DNA of 16,338 nucleotides from an uncultured Bacilli bacterium (lineage in GTDB: Bacteria; Bacillota_I; Bacilli_A; RF39; UBA660): the NCBI GenBank assembly GCA_944327425.1, contig CALVHJ010000020.1, forward strand, positions 1 through 16,338. Direction: 5' to 3'. The stretch's first letter is position 1. Each line of letters opens with the position of its first letter. Made by a program: the position numbers and the translations under genes. This document shows, piece by piece, positions 1 to 6,492 of this stretch. The notes under the pieces were generated by a model, which saw only the letters and a program-made list of their open reading frames with translations, did not search any database and was not told the DNA's origin.

Positions 1-94
1 TATATAATATATATAGTCAACTTTTTTTGGATTATTTTAGCCAGTTTTTTAAAAATAAGATTATTAAATGAGAGAATAATTATAGTGAATATCC

Positions 95-553
95 ATGAAT
101 TATAAAGAAAGAATGAAATTATTAAGAACTTATGAATTATTAACCCAACATGACATAGCAAACATACTTAAAATAAATAGAAGCACCTATAAAGAATATG
201 AACTACAAAATAGTATCATTCACATTAAACACTTAAATAAATTTTGTAATTATTTCAATGTCTGATTGGATTATATTTTTAAATTAACAGAAGTTAAAAA
301 ATATAATAAATCAAGAAAAAACATTAATAAAAATTTATTTAGTAATAGATTAAAAGAATTAAGAAAAAAACATAATTTAAAGCAACAAGATTTAGGAAAT
401 ATATTAAAAATAGATAATTCCACTATTTCTAAATATGAAAGAAAAATAAATATCATTGCTACTCCATTCCTTTATGATATTTGCAAGAAATATAACATAT
501 CTGCTGATTATCTTTTAGGTAAAATTGATAGTCCAAAATACCTGAATAAATAG
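95..553 (+). pseudogene. Tandem XRE/HTH regulator interrupted by in-frame TGA
   Basis: Two helix-turn-helix modules of the XRE/Cro type lie in one reading frame, broken once by TGA at 263-265. The first half (56 codons from ATG 95) has an XRE helix pair around 'TQHDIANILKINRSTYKEYE' and ends in 'YFNV'. The second half resumes at once with 'LDYIF' and carries a second XRE domain ('KQQDLGNILKIDNSTISKYE'), ending 'ISADYLLGKIDSPKYL'. 'YFNVxxDYIxxLT' is the normal join in such proteins, so the two halves were one gene of about 152 codons. A C-to-G change in a serine TCA codon would create the TGA. No good ribosome binding site precedes either half. The stop TAG (551-553) lies in a terminator stem. 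Likely role: small DNA-binding repressor, target unknown. Alternatives are readthrough, a sequencing error, or TGA read as Trp, which the rest of the window does not support. Confidence 0.6.
266..553 (+). CDS. C-terminal XRE/HTH domain of the interrupted regulator
   Basis: This is the open part downstream of the TGA: 95 codons if translation began at TTG 266. It holds one complete XRE helix-turn-helix (about residues 27-75: 'LKELRKKHNLKQQDLGNILK' then 'STISKYER') and the short tail 'ISADYLLGKIDSP' typical of Firmicutes XRE repressors. There is no Shine-Dalgarno sequence before TTG 266, so independent initiation is doubtful; I list it because it is the only long intact frame here. If expressed, it could still bind DNA as a single-domain repressor. 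Confidence 0.4.
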   Translation: MDYIFKLTEVKKYNKSRKNINKNLFSNRLKELRKKHNLKQQDLGNILKIDNSTISKYERKINIIATPFLYDICKKYNISADYLLGKIDSPKYLNK

Positions 554-564
554 GTATTTTTTTA
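535..564 (+). terminator. Terminator of the XRE gene
   Basis: AAAATACC (535-542) pairs with GGTATTTT (553-560) around a 10-base loop, and the right arm runs into a T-tract. The gene's TAG stop (551-553) overlaps the hairpin. Confidence 0.6.
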
Positions 565-576
565 TTTTCGACATGG

Positions 577-605
577 ATGTCAAAATGCATCGAAATTTGT
601 ACAAT
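577..605 (+). promoter_or_regulatory. Probable promoter of the structured RNA
   Basis: TACAAT at 600-605 (-10) follows ATGTCA at 577-582 (4 of 6 to TTGACA) with a 17-base spacer. The predicted start near 612 is 12 bases before the closing stem of the RNA candidate. The palindrome GACATGGATGTC (570-581) overlaps the -35 and could be an operator. Confidence 0.45.
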
Positions 606-611
606 ACTTCA

Positions 612-852
612 TAATAATAACTTGAGCATTGGGGCTAATGCTTTAACTTATATAATTGGCTATTTCTTACCTCCTTTACTCCTTGGGGTTTTGGTGAGTC
701 AGAAAGAAGCTCTCTATGGAGTTTCGGCTAGTAGTAATATTACCGTATAAAAAAACATTAGTCATAGTGATACGGCTAATGTCCAACAGAAGTAGGCATT
801 AGATCGCACCCCAATGCTCTACAAATTAATTGTAGCATATCTATATTTTTTT
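612..852 (+). ncRNA. Unidentified structured non-coding RNA
   Basis: No ORF covers this stretch, but the folding signal is strong. An 11-bp closing stem joins 624-634 (GAGCATTGGGG) to 809-819. Inside it, CTAATGC (635-641) pairs with GCATTAG (796-802). A hairpin GAAGCTC/GAGTTTC (706-712/719-725) has a 6-base loop. An H-type pseudoknot is formed by 743-748 with 770-775 and 756-761 with 776-781, with an all-A first loop of 7 bases and no gap between the stems. A promoter-like pair lies upstream; downstream is a small hairpin (819-824/830-835) and a T-tract (846-852). The next gene downstream is on the other strand, so it is not a leader. Size (about 200 nt) and closed shape recall 6S RNA or the Firmicutes raiA motif, but I recognise neither. 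It lacks the RNase P and tmRNA consensus elements. The plus strand is inferred from promoter and T-tract. Confidence 0.6.
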
Positions 853-889
853 AACAATCATTTTTAATACAAAAATGATTGTTAAAAAA
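847..889. repeat. 19-bp perfect inverted repeat between converging transcripts
   Basis: 847-865 is perfectly complementary to 871-889 around a 5-base loop (AATAC). The arms end in T6 and A6, so each strand's T-run is part of the stem. It lies exactly between the 3' end of the plus-strand RNA candidate and the terminator of the minus-strand amidase, and probably acts as a shared transcription barrier. Confidence 0.6.
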
Positions 890-915
890 GCGTTATCCAC
901 GAAGCAGATAACACT
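884..915 (-). terminator. Terminator of the amidase gene
   Basis: On the minus strand AGTGTTATC (915-907) pairs with GATAACGCT (897-889) with one G-T pair and a 9-base loop, followed by T6. It lies about 40 bases after the amidase stop and closes the leftward unit. Confidence 0.8.
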
Positions 916-956
916 TACATATTTAATATTAATTTTTTAAAAAATTACTTCTTGAA

Positions 957-2321
957 TTAAGGAATTACAAGAACTTGTCCAATAGAAAGCAAATCACTTG
1001 AAAGACCATTTGCTTGTTTTAAAGCATTTACACTAACTCCATAATTAGTGGCAATCTTCCACAAACTATCACCAGCTTTAACTGTATAAGTTCTAGTAGT
1101 AGTTGTTGTTGGTGGTATAACTAATATTTCTCCAATAGATAGTAAATTAGAAGTTTTTCCATTAGCACTCTTTAAAGCATCTACTGTAATACCATACTTT
1201 TTAGCAATACTATATAAAGAGTCACCACTTTTAACAATATAAGTATTAGATGGTAAAGAAGTATTACTATTACTTATATTTAATACTTGTCCAATAGATA
1301 AAATATCACTTGTTAAATTATTAAGTTGTTTTAATTCATTTACAGTTAAACCATACTTATTAGCAATAGAATACAAAGTATCTCCAGCTTTAACAGTATA
1401 TGTATCAAGAGTTCCAGCATTTGCTTCACTAACAACTAATTGTTGTCCAATAGACAAAGTATTATTAGTTAGTTTATTTAAATCTTTAAGTTCTTGAACA
1501 CTCATACCATATTTATTAGCAATTGAATATAATGTATCGCCGGATTTAACAATATAAATATTTTCATTTAGTACATCATCCTCAATAATTTCTGGTATTT
1601 TTAAAACTTGTCCAACACTTAAATCATTACTTGTTAAATTATTTATAGCTTTTAATTCATCTACACTAATTCCATATTTATTAGCTATACCATATAATGT
1701 ATCGCCCTTTTTTACAATATAAATATTATCATCAATTTCTTCTAGTCCTTCAGGTGGAATATAAGCAACACCTATATAATCTGCTAAAGCCCTAACAACT
1801 GCTTCAGCCAAATTCTGCCAGTTATTTTTTATTTGACTTACATCATCACCAGTTGAATCAAGAAAGCCATACTCAACAATAATTGATTCATTATTAGGAG
1901 TTTCTCGAAGCATATAATAATAATCTTTACTAGAATTACTTGGAAGTCTTCTTTGATAATATTTTCTTACATTTTGACCAGACTTAATAAATTCACTAGC
2001 TATTTTACTAGATAAATTATCGCTATTTCTTAAAGCATATATAATTTCTGCTCCATCTCCACCACCAGCATTAATATGATTAGAAACTAAAATAACATCA
2101 TTACCTGTACCAAATAAACTTTGAGCAGTCTTTGGTCTAGTTGTAGAATCAAGAGTAACATCACTATCTCTTGTTAAAGCATTATCTATTCCTAGTTCTG
2201 TTAGCCGATCAGCCATATACTTACTAATTAACAAAGTATAGTCTTTCTCAACAATTCCATTAGCACTTGCTCCAGGATCTTCACCACCATGACCAGGATC
2301 AATAACAACCTTTTTAGCCAT
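957..2321 (-). CDS. N-acetylmuramoyl-L-alanine amidase with five LysM repeats
   Basis: A peptidoglycan hydrolase that should cut the amide between MurNAc and L-alanine. Residues 1-185 are an Amidase_3 domain: 'IDPGHGG' with zinc ligand H11, E25, 'SNHINAGGG' with H82, and catalytic E150 in 'VEYGF'. Five LysM modules follow (about 200-243, 256-297, 307-349, 360-403, 411-454), each starting 'YxVKxGDxL' and ending in a 'LSIGQxL' type turn; they bind glycan. The N-terminal sequence resembles the Bacillus sporulation amidase CwlC, which also lacks a signal peptide. I chose ATG 2321 because AGAGGAGG sits just before it; the longer frame from 2357 would place that site inside the gene. No signal peptide or membrane segment follows from either start, so the export route or lysis-type use is unknown. 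It is separated from jag by a terminator, so it has its own or readthrough transcription. 454 residues. Confidence 0.9.
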   Translation of the reverse strand: MAKKVVIDPGHGGEDPGASANGIVEKDYTLLISKYMADRLTELGIDNALTRDSDVTLDSTTRPKTAQSLFGTGNDVILVSNHINAGGGDGAEIIYALRNSDNLSSKIASEFIKSGQNVRKYYQRRLPSNSSKDYYYMLRETPNNESIIVEYGFLDSTGDDVSQIKNNWQNLAEAVVRALADYIGVAYIPPEGLEEIDDNIYIVKKGDTLYGIANKYGISVDELKAINNLTSNDLSVGQVLKIPEIIEDDVLNENIYIVKSGDTLYSIANKYGMSVQELKDLNKLTNNTLSIGQQLVVSEANAGTLDTYTVKAGDTLYSIANKYGLTVNELKQLNNLTSDILSIGQVLNISNSNTSLPSNTYIVKSGDSLYSIAKKYGITVDALKSANGKTSNLLSIGEILVIPPTTTTTRTYTVKAGDSLWKIATNYGVSVNALKQANGLSSDLLSIGQVLVIP

Positions 2322-2371
2322 AAAATATCCTCCTCTAAAATATTTTATGACAAACATACAATTAAGTTATT

Positions 2372-2393
2372 AAAAAAGTACCATAAGGCACTT
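2372..2393 (-). terminator. Terminator after jag
   Basis: On the minus strand AAGTGCC (2393-2387) pairs with GGTACTT (2382-2376) with one G-T pair around TTAT, then a T-run. The stem includes two bases of the jag stop codon (2392-2394). Confidence 0.7.
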
Positions 2394-3000
2394 ATAAATC
2401 ATATTTTATAACAACATGTCTATTAGGTTCTTCTCCAACACTTTCTGTTTTAACTCCTTTAAAATCAGTTAAAACATTATGAACAATTCTTCTTTCATAA
2501 GAATTCATATTATCCATTTCTGCATCTACTTTTGTTCTTACAACATCACGAGCTAAATTTTTAGCAAGTCGCTCTAATCTTTTTACTTGTCTATCCTTAT
2601 AGTCTTCAACATCTAGAAGTATTTTCGGACCATTAGAAGTAATATTCTTAATAAATTGACGAGCAATAGTCGTTAAAGCTTCCAAATTTTGACCATTATG
2701 TCCAATAACTATTGGATTATTTGAAGTATACATCTTAATTGTTGTTACATCATCTTTTGTATTAACTTCAAAAGATACTTCTAAACCCATACCTGTTATT
2801 ATACCTTTTAAATATTCTTGAAGTTCAATTACAATATCTGTCTTTAAAAAACCACTACACTCAAAAGTAACTCCTTTAAAAAGACCACCTTTAACTTCCT
2901 TAAAAGAATAACTAACTTCCTCTTCTCTAGCATTTAATTTTTTTAAAACCAAATCTAAAGCTTCTTCCTTTGTTTTAGCACTATCTTTTACTACATTCAT
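2392..3000 (-). CDS. jag: Jag/KhpB (EloR) RNA-binding protein
   Basis: 202 residues with the three-part Jag plan: Jag_N domain (about 3-54, 'KTKEEALDLVLKKL'), a type II KH domain (about 60-130) with the GxxG loop 'GHNG' at 100-103, and a C-terminal R3H domain (about 138-202) with R170 and H174 of the RxxxH motif in 'YERRIVH'. Known role of the family: cytoplasmic RNA-binding protein that partners with KhpA and tunes cell elongation and division in streptococci and relatives. The gene starts 2 bases after the yidC stop, behind GAAAGGAAA, so the two are co-translated. The order rnpA-yidC-jag is the ancestral Firmicutes one. A terminator closes the unit right at its stop codon. Length is typical. 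Confidence 0.93.
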   Translation of the reverse strand: MNVVKDSAKTKEEALDLVLKKLNAREEEVSYSFKEVKGGLFKGVTFECSGFLKTDIVIELQEYLKGIITGMGLEVSFEVNTKDDVTTIKMYTSNNPIVIGHNGQNLEALTTIARQFIKNITSNGPKILLDVEDYKDRQVKRLERLAKNLARDVVRTKVDAEMDNMNSYERRIVHNVLTDFKGVKTESVGEEPNRHVVIKYDL

Positions 3001-3002
3001 GA

Positions 3003-4028
3003 TTATTTTCCTTTCTTTTTCTTACCTTCTCTTTTATCTTTCTTTTTATTTTTAACAGGAACAATTATCCGATCCTTTGTTTCATTCCTTTGATCAATTT
3101 TCTTGAAAATAAAATTTTGAAGAACTACAAATCCATTTGTTGCAATCCAATATAACGCTATAGCCGTTGATAAATATAAAGATGCAACCGAAATCATAAT
3201 AATCATAAATTTAAAAATAAACTGCATTTGTCGTTCCATATCTTGATTACCCGTTTGCGTAGTAGACATAGAATTTCTAAATGACAAATACGTTGTTAAA
3301 ATAATTAACGCAATAATTATAAGATAAGCCCATTGATGATATTCAAACAATCCTTTCATTGGTGTTTGACCCAATGTAAGACCTAAAAAAGTATCTTCAA
3401 ATATAGCTGGTGTTCTATTAATCGCTTGTAAAAAAGCAAAGAATAGAGGAAGTTGAATAAACGCAAGTAGGCAACTACCAAAAGGACTAATATTATACTT
3501 TTTATAAACCATCATCATTTCTTGTGATTTTTGAAGCATTGACTCATTATCATTTTTACCAGCATATTTCTTTTCTATTCTAGCTATTTCTGGTTGAGCT
3601 TTCTTCATATTACTTGATTGTCTCATCGTCTTACGAGATATAGGCATTAATATTAAACGAATAGCAAGACCAATTAAAATAACTGAAAGACCAAAACTAT
3701 TGATAAGATAACCAAGCTTCATAATTAGAAAAGCAAGAGGCTTAACAAATATACCTTCCCAAATACCATCTGCTTTATTACTAGATAAACTAAACTCACT
3801 ACAAAGAGGTAAATCTTCATATGAAATCTTCGTTTGATCTCCATATTTCTGATATAATTCATCTAAATCTTTATCTTCCGGCTTACATAAAATATCTTTT
3901 TGTAAAATTTGTCCTGTTGCTTCATATTCTACAACTGTACCTTCATCATCTACAATATAGTTACTATTACCACAAGCCGTAAGCATAGCTACCAGTAATA
4001 CTAATACTCCAATTTTAATTTTTTTCAT
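3003..4028 (-). CDS. yidC: YidC/SpoIIIJ-type membrane protein insertase, lipoprotein
   Basis: Inserts membrane proteins alone or with SecYEG. The N-terminus is a lipoprotein signal (positive start, hydrophobic 6-17, lipobox L-T-A-C with Cys19). The conserved core starts near residue 92; the essential groove arginine is R124 ('AIRLILMP'). Then follow the cytoplasmic hairpin (about 131-178) and hydrophobic segments near 183-202, 232-250 and 268-307. The tail (about 310-341) is very basic and lysine-rich, as in YidC proteins that touch the ribosome. Odd point: about 70 residues between Cys19 and the core, longer than in Bacillus SpoIIIJ (about 260 residues total against 341 here), with two cysteines (C48, C76) in what should be the outside face. 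The start overlaps the end of rnpA by 14 bases, with AAAGGAAA as ribosome binding site. Confidence 0.95.
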   Translation of the reverse strand: MKKIKIGVLVLLVAMLTACGNSNYIVDDEGTVVEYEATGQILQKDILCKPEDKDLDELYQKYGDQTKISYEDLPLCSEFSLSSNKADGIWEGIFVKPLAFLIMKLGYLINSFGLSVILIGLAIRLILMPISRKTMRQSSNMKKAQPEIARIEKKYAGKNDNESMLQKSQEMMMVYKKYNISPFGSCLLAFIQLPLFFAFLQAINRTPAIFEDTFLGLTLGQTPMKGLFEYHQWAYLIIIALIILTTYLSFRNSMSTTQTGNQDMERQMQFIFKFMIIMISVASLYLSTAIALYWIATNGFVVLQNFIFKKIDQRNETKDRIIVPVKNKKKDKREGKKKKGK

Positions 4029-4356
4029 GAAACTTTCCTTTCTCTAACAACTGAACCAATTGTATCTCCATTTCTTGATAAGTTAAATCTCTTATTCCAC
4101 CTCTTACCATTATAATATAATTATAGTGTTTTGAAAACATATTTTTATGTTTATCAATTAAAGTTCGAAGTTGTCTTTTAATCTTATTTCTTTTTACAGC
4201 TATTCCTATTTTTTTACTAACAGCTAATCCAAACTTTGGATAATCATTATCACCATCTTTATAATATATGTTATAAAAAAGATTTCTAATATACCTACCT
4301 GTCTTAATTATATCATTAAATTCTTCCGTCTTTTTAACAACTTCAAATTTTTTCAT
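4015..4356 (-). CDS. rnpA: Ribonuclease P protein component
   Basis: The protein partner of the RNase P ribozyme, which matures the 5' ends of tRNAs. 113 residues. The family RNR motif is at about 55-64 ('KRNKIKRQLR'), and 'FGLAVSKKIG' before it is the usual core strand. I start at ATG 4356 because GGAG lies 8 bases upstream; GTG 4365, in frame, would fall on that site. It lies between rpmH and yidC, overlapping the latter by 14 bases. A terminator hairpin lies between rpmH and rnpA, so rnpA is probably expressed at a fraction of the rpmH level. Confidence 0.94.
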   Translation of the reverse strand: MKKFEVVKKTEEFNDIIKTGRYIRNLFYNIYYKDGDNDYPKFGLAVSKKIGIAVKRNKIKRQLRTLIDKHKNMFSKHYNYIIMVRGGIRDLTYQEMEIQLVQLLEKGKFHEKN

Positions 4357-4382
4357 CTGTATCACTCCAAATTAAAAATAAG

Positions 4383-4409
4383 AAAAAAAATACCACTACA
4401 AAAAGTGGT
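4383..4409 (-). terminator. Attenuating terminator between rpmH and rnpA
   Basis: On the minus strand ACCACT (4409-4404) pairs with AGTGGT (4397-4392) around 6 bases, followed by A and T8. The first stem bases belong to the rpmH stop codon. No clear promoter lies before rnpA, so partial readthrough is likely. Confidence 0.75.
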
Positions 4410-4531
4410 TACTTAGATAAAACTTTACGACCTTTTTTACGTCTGTTTTTTAAAATATTAGTTTCTTTTCTAGCAAAAAATCCATGCTTTTTAGCTTTTT
4501 TACGTTTATTTGGTTGAAATGTACTCTTCAT
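4409..4531 (-). CDS. rpmH: Large-subunit ribosomal protein bL34
   Basis: A 40-residue, very basic protein starting 'MKSTFQPNKRKKAKKHGFFA' and ending 'RRKKGRKVLSK', which is the L34 signature at both ends. It is buried in 23S rRNA of the 50S subunit. It is about four residues shorter than the usual 44-46: the gap falls in the middle, where others have 'TKNGRKVLARR'. A perfect AAGGAGGTG ribosome binding site lies 8 bases before ATG. It is the first gene of the leftward unit, has a near-consensus promoter, and starts about 470 bases from dnaA, the classical layout beside a Firmicutes oriC. Confidence 0.96.
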   Translation of the reverse strand: MKSTFQPNKRKKAKKHGFFARKETNILKNRRKKGRKVLSK

Positions 4532-4563
4532 TTATCCGCACCTCCTTAAAACTCAGTGGTTTA

Positions 4564-4592
4564 ATTATAATATTATATTTCTTTTAAGTCAA
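4564..4592 (-). promoter_or_regulatory. rpmH operon promoter
   Basis: On the minus strand TTGACT (4592-4587) and TATAAT (4569-4564) are exactly 17 bases apart: a near-perfect vegetative promoter. The first DnaA box (4606) is 14 bases upstream. Confidence 0.85.
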
Positions 4593-4599
4593 GTTTTTT

Positions 4600-4915
4600 A
4601 AAACTTTATCCACTTTTTATAAACAACAATTTAAATTTCTAATACCCAAACTATTAATTTATCCACACTAAATTTTCCTTAAAATGTTAATAAACTCATA
4701 GTTATCAACATTTATTAAAAATCATAAAACACTCGTATCAACCGTATCTTGTGTATCAAAACTAAAAGTTATCAACACTACTAACAATCACCAAAAAAAA
4801 TATCTTATGTTAATAGTTACAAAAAAATAAAAAAATTTGTTGATTATGTTGATAAATACCAAAATATAAGGTATTATAATAGTTAATCGTTGTTGATAAC
4901 GTGTTAATAAAAAAA
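4600..4915. other. oriC: Replication origin oriC: DnaA-box cluster
   Basis: Gene-free AT-rich DNA between the divergent rpmH and dnaA. DnaA-box matches: TTATCCACT 4606-4614, TTATCCACA 4659-4667 (exact consensus), TTATCAACA 4702-4710 and 4769-4777, and in the opposite orientation TGTTGATAA 4847-4855 and 4891-4899. Weaker TGTTAATAA copies are at 4685-4693 and 4902-4910, and TGTTGATTA at 4838-4846. The left boxes read forward and the right boxes read backward, so they face each other. The boxes near 4850-4900 surround the dnaA -10 element, which suggests autoregulation. Divergent gene orientation also supports oriC here. Confidence 0.85.
4875..4880 (+). promoter_or_regulatory. Probable dnaA -10 element
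   Basis: An exact TATAAT about 120 bases before the dnaA start. No good -35 at 16-18 bases: TTGATA at 4849-4854 is 20 bases away and belongs to a DnaA box. A second candidate is TACAAT at 4955-4960, also without a clear -35. DnaA boxes flank the first on both sides. Confidence 0.45.
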
Positions 4916-4999
4916 ATTATAAATTTTACACTTTAAATTAATTCAAAAATGCGATACAATTAATACATAAAGAGTCCAGACTGTGGGGTGAGGTTTAAG

Positions 5000-6346
5000 T
5001 TGGGAAAAGAAGAATTATTAAAAAAGTTTTTAGATAGTATATATAAGGAAATAAATCCAGCATCATTCCATGCCTGGTTCAATGATCTAAAAATAATTGT
5101 TTTAACAAACAATAAAGTAACATTTAAAGTTCCTATGGAAATCCACAAAAAAATGTTAGGAGATAATTACTATACTTTAATTGAAAAAACCTTATCAGAT
5201 ATAACAAATATAAATTATGACATTGATTTTGTTTTAGAAAGTGATATTGATGAAACACCAGCTTTAGTTGTTAATAACGAAAGCCCTACTAACAATAATT
5301 TTCAAACTAATTTAAATCCTAATCTTAACTTTGATAACTTCGTAGTTGGAGATACTAATAGACTTGCCAAAGTAGCAGCGATGGCTGTTGCCGAAGCACC
5401 AGGGCGCATCCATAATCCTTTATTTATCTATGGCAAAAGTGGCCTTGGCAAAACTCATTTAATGCATGCTATAGGAAACTTTATAACGGAAAACTCTAAT
5501 CGAAAAGTACTTTATTGTACCTGTGATGAATTTATGACTGAATATACCAATATAGCTAATCCTGACAATGCTAAAAACACCGTAGAATATGCTAATGATT
5601 TTAAAAATAAATATCGAAATGTTGATGTATTAATTATTGATGATATTCAATACTTAGTAGGGGCTGAAAAAACTCAACAAGAATTCTTTAACACCTTTAA
5701 TTACTTACATCAATCCAACAAACAAATAATTATAAGTAGTGATCGTTCACCCGAAGATTTAAAAATCCTTGAAGAGAGGCTACGTTCAAGATTTATGTGG
5801 GGCCTACCAGTCGATATTTATCCTCCTGATTTTGACTTAAGATGTCGAATTATCAGGAAAAAAATTGAAAATACAAGTATTGCTAACTTAATAAAAGAAG
5901 AAAGTATTGAATACATTGCTAATGCTTGTCAAAATGATGTTAGATTCTTAGAAGGAGCCGTAAATAGACTTATGGCCTATACCGCTATGATTGTCCCGAA
6001 AACAATTGATTTAGAATTCACTTGTGAAGCTCTAAAAGATTTTGTTAATAAAAATATTTATTCTAACAATAATATAACAAAAATCCAAAAAGCCGTCGCT
6101 GATCACTTCAATATAACAGTTGATGATTTAAAAGGTAAAAAAAGAAGTAATAAAGTAGCTCATCCCCGACAATTAGCCATGTACTTATGTCGAATCGAAA
6201 CAGATGAAACATTTCCCCGTATTGGTCTAGAATTTGGAGGTAGAGATCATTCAACCGTAATATTTGCTTGTGATAAAATCGAAAAAGAATTAGTAACAAA
6301 CCGTGAACTAGAGCAAACTATTAAAGAAATAAAAGCCAAATTGTAA
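5000..6346 (+). CDS. dnaA: Chromosomal replication initiator DnaA
   Basis: An AAA+ ATPase that binds DnaA boxes and melts oriC. From TTG 5000: domain I (about 1-80), a variable linker rich in Asn (about 85-110), AAA+ domain III starting at 'NLNFDNFVVGDTNR', Walker A 'GKSGLGKT' at 145-152, Walker B 'IIDDIQ' with D214 and D215, and domain IV with the box-reading helix 'GGRDHST' (R415-T419). 448 residues is normal. I prefer TTG 5000 over the longer frame from GTG 4988 because GGGGTGAGG lies 6 bases before TTG, while GTG 4988 overlaps that site and has none of its own. First gene of the rightward arm; 146 bases precede dnaN. Confidence 0.97.
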   Translation: MGKEELLKKFLDSIYKEINPASFHAWFNDLKIIVLTNNKVTFKVPMEIHKKMLGDNYYTLIEKTLSDITNINYDIDFVLESDIDETPALVVNNESPTNNNFQTNLNPNLNFDNFVVGDTNRLAKVAAMAVAEAPGRIHNPLFIYGKSGLGKTHLMHAIGNFITENSNRKVLYCTCDEFMTEYTNIANPDNAKNTVEYANDFKNKYRNVDVLIIDDIQYLVGAEKTQQEFFNTFNYLHQSNKQIIISSDRSPEDLKILEERLRSRFMWGLPVDIYPPDFDLRCRIIRKKIENTSIANLIKEESIEYIANACQNDVRFLEGAVNRLMAYTAMIVPKTIDLEFTCEALKDFVNKNIYSNNNITKIQKAVADHFNITVDDLKGKKRSNKVAHPRQLAMYLCRIETDETFPRIGLEFGGRDHSTVIFACDKIEKELVTNRELEQTIKEIKAKL

Positions 6347-6380
6347 ATAATTTGTTATAATATTGTTAACAATTAATTAG

Positions 6381-6473
6381 TTATTAACACTAAAAAATAT
6401 TACCAAACCTTTTAAAAAGGTAAAAAAACAAAGTTACAAACATTATTAACACTATAATAAATAATAATATAAT
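6381..6473 (+). promoter_or_regulatory. dnaN promoter and DnaA-box-like sites
   Basis: TTAACA (6446-6451) and TATAAT (6468-6473) are 16 bases apart and lie just before dnaN. The -35 is inside a DnaA-box-like TTATTAACA (6443-6451); a second copy is at 6381-6389. The AT-rich stretch after it (6452-6475) could be an unwinding element, but I see no clear DnaA-trio series. Confidence 0.5.
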
Positions 6474-6492
6474 TTAGAAAGAAGGAATGTAT

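Noticed and set aside
15..20. TTGACT on the minus strand as promoter of a gene left of the window
   Set aside because: The matching -10 would lie outside the window, so it cannot be judged.
263..265. TGA read as tryptophan (Mycoplasma code)
   Set aside because: All tryptophans in the conserved genes are TGG and no other in-frame TGA exists; Trp at this spot of the XRE family would be odd.
612..852. Known RNA identity (RNase P, tmRNA, T-box, lysine or TPP riboswitch)
   Set aside because: None of their core motifs is present, no plus-strand gene follows for a riboswitch, and there is no tRNA-like end for tmRNA.
893..901. DnaA-box-like TTATCCACG
   Set aside because: It is isolated and part of the amidase terminator stem and loop, which explains the sequence.
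2322..2357. Upstream ATG 2357 as start of the amidase
   Set aside because: The AGAGGAGG ribosome binding site would lie inside the gene, and the extra 12 residues match nothing in the family and form no signal peptide.
4960..5148. Minus-strand ORF across the dnaA start, and the other antisense ORFs within dnaA, dnaN, recF, gyrB and gyrA
   Set aside because: They are shadows of well-identified genes, with no recognisable domain and no ribosome binding site that I could see.
6405..6427. ACCTTTT/AAAAGGT palindrome between dnaA and dnaN as dnaA terminator
   Set aside because: No T-run follows on the plus strand and the loop is almost absent; it may be a chance palindrome in AT-rich DNA.
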